Shown in pieces: positions 21,781 through 24,617 of a DNA stretch of 24,617 nucleotides. The notes below the pieces were generated by a model. That model worked only from the letters and a program-made list of their open reading frames with translations. It made no database searches and was not told where the DNA came from. The position numbers and the translations under genes are program-made. Numbering within the stretch: the first letter of the stretch is position 1; every line of letters starts with the position of its first letter. The stretch is taken from positions 1 to 24,617 of IMG/VR virus record IMGVR_UViG_3300035670_001192, one strand, 5' to 3'. This stretch comes from a virus.

Positions 21781-22827
21781 TTAGAAATCAAGTTTTACTC
21801 TAACTAATGCTTCTTTTGTAAAGTCTTTTAATAATGGTCTTGAAAGTTTAGCTACAGCTAATAACTCATTAGTATCATTATATAATCCAATTGTAGTGAT
21901 ATACGTTTGAGGATTATTAATAAATTGACTATATAATACTTCACCAGTTGAACCTGAGATAAAACTTGGATTTTCTGAATAGTTAAATTCTGAACTTCTA
22001 GGTCTTACAAACACATAGTCTGAAGTAATAGTTTCTTGGGAGTTAATTGTAAAAGTAGAAGCTGTAGAACCAGAAATTGCTTTATATAAAGAAACTAAAG
22101 GACTAACACTAGGGGCTGCTGAAGCAGTAGCTGAACCACTCCAACGGAAATCAATACCTCCACTAGCAGCTGAACAAGAAATAGCTAAAGGATTAATTAA
22201 TATTGTTCCAATATCAGGTAATAACCAACCATAAGAACCAGAAGTAGATGAGTAACCTTCTGCTGTTGTGGCTGATCCTGAGAATCTAACACCAGCTGAA
22301 CCTGAAATTAATTGAAATACTCTCATTCCTCCTCCTGTATATTGTACAGAAGAAACATAAGCGCTATTATCAGTTAAAGATATAACTCCACCTGAACCTG
22401 AAAGTTTTAATGTTAATGAACCTAAGAAAATAGATTCTTTATAGCAAGTTCTTTCTAAAGGTAAAGCATAAAATTCTGAAGATGTGATTGCTCCAAAAGC
22501 AAAATTAGTATTTTCATCTCCAATTACTAAATCTTGATATTGACCCCAAATTGTTGATGAAGGAGACTTACCATTAACTGCTGAATTATATACTAAACTA
22601 CCACTACCAAAAGAATTACCATAGGCAATAGCAAATTGAACAGCAGATCCAGATATTGCTGAAGAAGTATTATATACATTTAAGTAATAATCTCCTGAAC
22701 TACCATTTTCTTGAGTTGAAGAGGTAAAAAAGGTAGATAAGGTTGGGTTACCAGTTGTCCAAGCAGTAGCCGAAATAGCATCGGAACTAACTACGAAATC
22801 ATCGGCTGTTAATCTTACAAAAGACAT
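21781..22827 (-). CDS. Virion structural protein with paralogous C-terminal domain
   Basis: A 348-residue beta-rich protein dominated by Ser, Gly, Ala and Thr. Start: MSFVRLTADDFVVSSDAISA. Central part: repeated SGS and SSA stretches, characteristic of phage surface or tail proteins. The C-terminus (SSEFNYSENPSFISG, then ITTIGLYNDTNELLAVAKLSRPL) is homologous to the end of the 20858-21775 protein. No catalytic motif, signal peptide or membrane segment. Position in a run of four structural genes supports a virion role; which component cannot be said. Confidence 0.8.
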   Translation of the reverse strand: MSFVRLTADDFVVSSDAISATAWTTGNPTLSTFFTSSTQENGSSGDYYLNVYNTSSAISGSAVQFAIAYGNSFGSGSLVYNSAVNGKSPSSTIWGQYQDLVIGDENTNFAFGAITSSEFYALPLERTCYKESIFLGSLTLKLSGSGGVISLTDNSAYVSSVQYTGGGMRVFQLISGSAGVRFSGSATTAEGYSSTSGSYGWLLPDIGTILINPLAISCSAASGGIDFRWSGSATASAAPSVSPLVSLYKAISGSTASTFTINSQETITSDYVFVRPRSSEFNYSENPSFISGSTGEVLYSQFINNPQTYITTIGLYNDTNELLAVAKLSRPLLKDFTKEALVRVKLDF

Positions 22828-22837
22828 ATTTTATATT

Positions 22838-23500
22838 TTATTGAACTTTAGTTACAGTTACAGGAATTGTTAAACGAGCACCACTATCTCTACCTTCTAC
22901 AGTCAATGTAGCTTGTAATTGATTATTTGATCCAAATAAAGTATTAATAGTAGTAGCAGTTATATTAATTGTAGTACCAACTACTGTTCTAGATACTGAG
23001 GTACCTAAAGTAGTAGTTTGGTTAGCTAAGTTAAGAGCTTGAACATCAGGAGTATTAATACCAACACCTTGGAAAGTACTAAACAATCTGATATCTGAAA
23101 TAGTAGCTGTGTAACCACTAGTTTCATAAGTATTACCTCCTAAATAGTTTAATGTTTGAGGAGTAATTGCTAATGAAGCACCTTGTTTAATTACAATAGC
23201 ATTATACCCCAAATCAAGAATAGGCATTTTTGCTGTTCCACGAGGTAAAGTTACTAATTTGTATTTCATGGTTTGAGTAGCTTGAGGAAAGGCCTCTAAT
23301 AAAGGCATGTTCTCAATAGCTTGTCCATAATAAGCAGAACCTGATGGGTGGTTTGGATTGTATAAAGTATAATCAATTTCATCATCTGCTAAAGCAAATT
23401 GAGTGATTCGAAATTGACCATCTTGTTGAGCTAGTAATTGACGCCCAACATCTGTCAAAATAGCGTCTACAGTTACTACGGTATTATTTAAATATCCCAT
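22838..23500 (-). CDS. Virion structural protein
   Basis: A 220-residue protein. The N-terminal half (MGYLNNTVVTVDAILTDVGR, then FRITQFALADDEIDYTLYNP and HPSGSAYYGQAIENMPLLEA) resembles a conserved structural protein of aquatic T4-like phages; the pattern ILTDxGRQLL...FxLADDEIDY is shared with tail-associated proteins. The C-terminal half (about 140-220) is a beta-sandwich-like domain rich in Thr and Val. The shared intergenic 8-mer lies 14 bases before the ATG. Exact place in the virion is unknown. Confidence 0.78.
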   Translation of the reverse strand: MGYLNNTVVTVDAILTDVGRQLLAQQDGQFRITQFALADDEIDYTLYNPNHPSGSAYYGQAIENMPLLEAFPQATQTMKYKLVTLPRGTAKMPILDLGYNAIVIKQGASLAITPQTLNYLGGNTYETSGYTATISDIRLFSTFQGVGINTPDVQALNLANQTTTLGTSVSRTVVGTTINITATTINTLFGSNNQLQATLTVEGRDSGARLTIPVTVTKVQ

Positions 23501-23514
23501 TTGTTTATTTTATT

Positions 23515-23522
23515 ATAAATAT
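23515..23522 (-). promoter_or_regulatory. Shared intergenic 8-mer
   Basis: ATATTTAT on the coding strand, 14 bases before the ATG at 23500 of a structural gene. Confidence 0.45.
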
Positions 23523-23523
23523 A

Positions 23524-24617
23524 TTAAATTAAGTTTTTCTGTGCTAAGTCTTGTATAATATTATCAAAATTTGACTGGATAGTTTGGGATACATATCTAG
23601 GTGATAAGAATCCTGTTCCTCCAGCAGCGTTAACTATTGATGATGTTGAGTTTATAATTACTAAACTTGGATTAGGTACATATCTTCTAATTAAGAAGTA
23701 ATTTGGAGGGTAAGAGCCACTATAAGGTTTATCTAAAGTGACAAATAATTCTGTAGAATTACCAGCATTATAACTATGAGATACATCAGTGATTCTCCAT
23801 ATTAAAGCCTCAGAACCTGATACTCTAAATTCATCATTTGGATTAATAGTAAATGTTAAAGGATTACTAAAACCAGTTCCAGCTATAGGTACTTGAGAAT
23901 AACTAGCACTTTCAAATCCAAAAACATAAGGAGGATTACCATTATCATAAACATCAGCTAATGATTTAGGACCAACAATAGTTAAATTTGTTGATGAAGT
24001 TAATACTGAAGGAGATAATGCTCCTGTTGTCCAAAAATTAGTAACACTAGAGGTAACAACTCCATTACTAAAACTAATAGTTGGTATATAATTGTTACCT
24101 AAAGATCCACTATCTGTATAAACTATAGGCCAAGCTTCAACACCTGGTTTGATAACTCTATATAAAGTAGATCCACCAGCACTACCAGCAGTATTATATA
24201 AAGTTAATGAGGCAGAAGTATTTTCTCCAAAGGAATCAATCAAATTATAGTAATAAGAAGAAGAAACATCACTAGGATTAATAACATTTCCTAATTCATC
24301 TACCATAAATTTAACATGGACATTATATCCATTTTTTATTTCAGGATTAGCACCACCAACCCAATCAAAATAAACAAAGTATGAACCTAATTGTTCAACA
24401 TTTGGTATTTGACCAATAGCACTACCAGTAATAGGAAGTTGATTAAATCCTGGAGTTGTTGATCTTGATCCTTTATATCTAGGATTAATAATTCTAGCTG
24501 TTGTGTAATAAGAGTCAGGAACAGTAGCTGGTGTAGCTGTTTGTTCTAAAACAGCCTGTTCATTAACCGCTATAATTTGATTTGTTGTAAAATCTACATC
24601 ATAAAATAAAGTACTAG
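23524..24617 (-). CDS. Virion structural protein (5' end cut by window edge)
   Basis: The reading frame stays open from the stop at 23524 to the window edge, at least 363 residues. An ATG at 24306 is internal: upstream codons read on in phage-like sequence (TTNQIIAVNEQAVLE, then DSYYTTARIINPRYKGSRS and YFVYFDWVGGANPEIKNGYN) with no stop. The protein is rich in Ser, Thr, Asn, Gly and Tyr, beta-rich, without enzyme motifs. The stretch SYYTTARIINPRYKGSR is familiar from structural proteins of T4-like phages of aquatic bacteria. C-terminus ends QSNFDNIIQDLAQKNLI. True start lies beyond 24617. Confidence 0.85.
   Translation of the reverse strand, partial: STLFYDVDFTTNQIIAVNEQAVLEQTATPATVPDSYYTTARIINPRYKGSRSTTPGFNQLPITGSAIGQIPNVEQLGSYFVYFDWVGGANPEIKNGYNVHVKFMVDELGNVINPSDVSSSYYYNLIDSFGENTSASLTLYNTAGSAGGSTLYRVIKPGVEAWPIVYTDSGSLGNNYIPTISFSNGVVTSSVTNFWTTGALSPSVLTSSTNLTIVGPKSLADVYDNGNPPYVFGFESASYSQVPIAGTGFSNPLTFTINPNDEFRVSGSEALIWRITDVSHSYNAGNSTELFVTLDKPYSGSYPPNYFLIRRYVPNPSLVIINSTSSIVNAAGGTGFLSPRYVSQTIQSNFDNIIQDLAQKNLI

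Noticed and set aside
2316-23522. Standard T4 late promoters
   Set aside because: The TATAAATA-like core reads on the plus strand, against all genes, so it cannot drive them in the usual orientation.
24304-24306. ATG at 24306 as the true start of the last structural gene
   Set aside because: The frame is open from here to the window edge with phage-like sequence and no stop, so this Met is internal.

Overview
The window is a densely packed stretch of a tailed-phage genome, most likely a T4-like (straboviral) myovirus. Every supported gene is on the minus strand, so transcription runs from position 24617 towards position 1. The phage-type genes are a large terminase subunit of the T4 gp17 type, a T4 gp61-type primase, a RecB-like exonuclease, free-standing homing-type nucleases and virion structural proteins. 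Many small modules resemble conserved unknowns of aquatic T4-like phages. The DNA is strongly AT-rich, recognisable Shine-Dalgarno sequences before the starts are rare, and there is a small Hc1-type histone gene of the kind common in Bacteroidota. I infer a flavobacterial or other Bacteroidota host with moderate confidence. No tRNA, rRNA, CRISPR array, integrase or insertion sequence was seen.

Layout in transcription order. (1) 24617-20858: four virion structural proteins rich in Ser, Thr, Gly and Asn. The first is cut by the window edge, and two of them share a C-terminal domain. (2) 20856-17708: a GIY-YIG-like protein, the primase, an HNH endonuclease inserted between primase and exonuclease, a RecB-like exonuclease and a small KOW-like protein, closed by a strong hairpin terminator at 17660-17683. 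(3) 17634-4617: a long run of overlapping or tightly abutting genes. Many start with a short hydrophobic/basic helix ending in a [LIVM]-x-E site, as T4 capsid-targeting leaders do. They carry enzymes (P-loop kinase, nucleotidylyltransferase fused to a zinc metallopeptidase, HAD nucleotidase, PD-(D/E)XK-like nuclease), zinc or Cys-rich basic modules, and modular acidic proteins that look like polyproteins. A 56-residue Hc1-like histone sits in the middle. The run ends at a terminator at 4548-4574. (4) 4510-1: a COG2509-like FAD dehydrogenase, a MORN-like protein, a NadR-type P-loop kinase, an acidic/basic protein, an overlapping pair with spanin-like topology, and terL, cut by the window edge.

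The most interesting reading is that region 3 encodes a virion-internal cargo set. Proteins would be brought into the prohead by N-terminal leaders, cut by a gp21-type prohead protease at repeated L-x-E|A/G sites into modules of roughly 50-100 residues, and ejected with the DNA. Eight of the larger intergenic gaps also share an exact 8-mer (ATATTTAT on the coding strand) just before the next start, which may be a phage promoter or translation signal. Neither idea can be proven from this window alone. All family assignments are from motif recognition by eye, with no database search.
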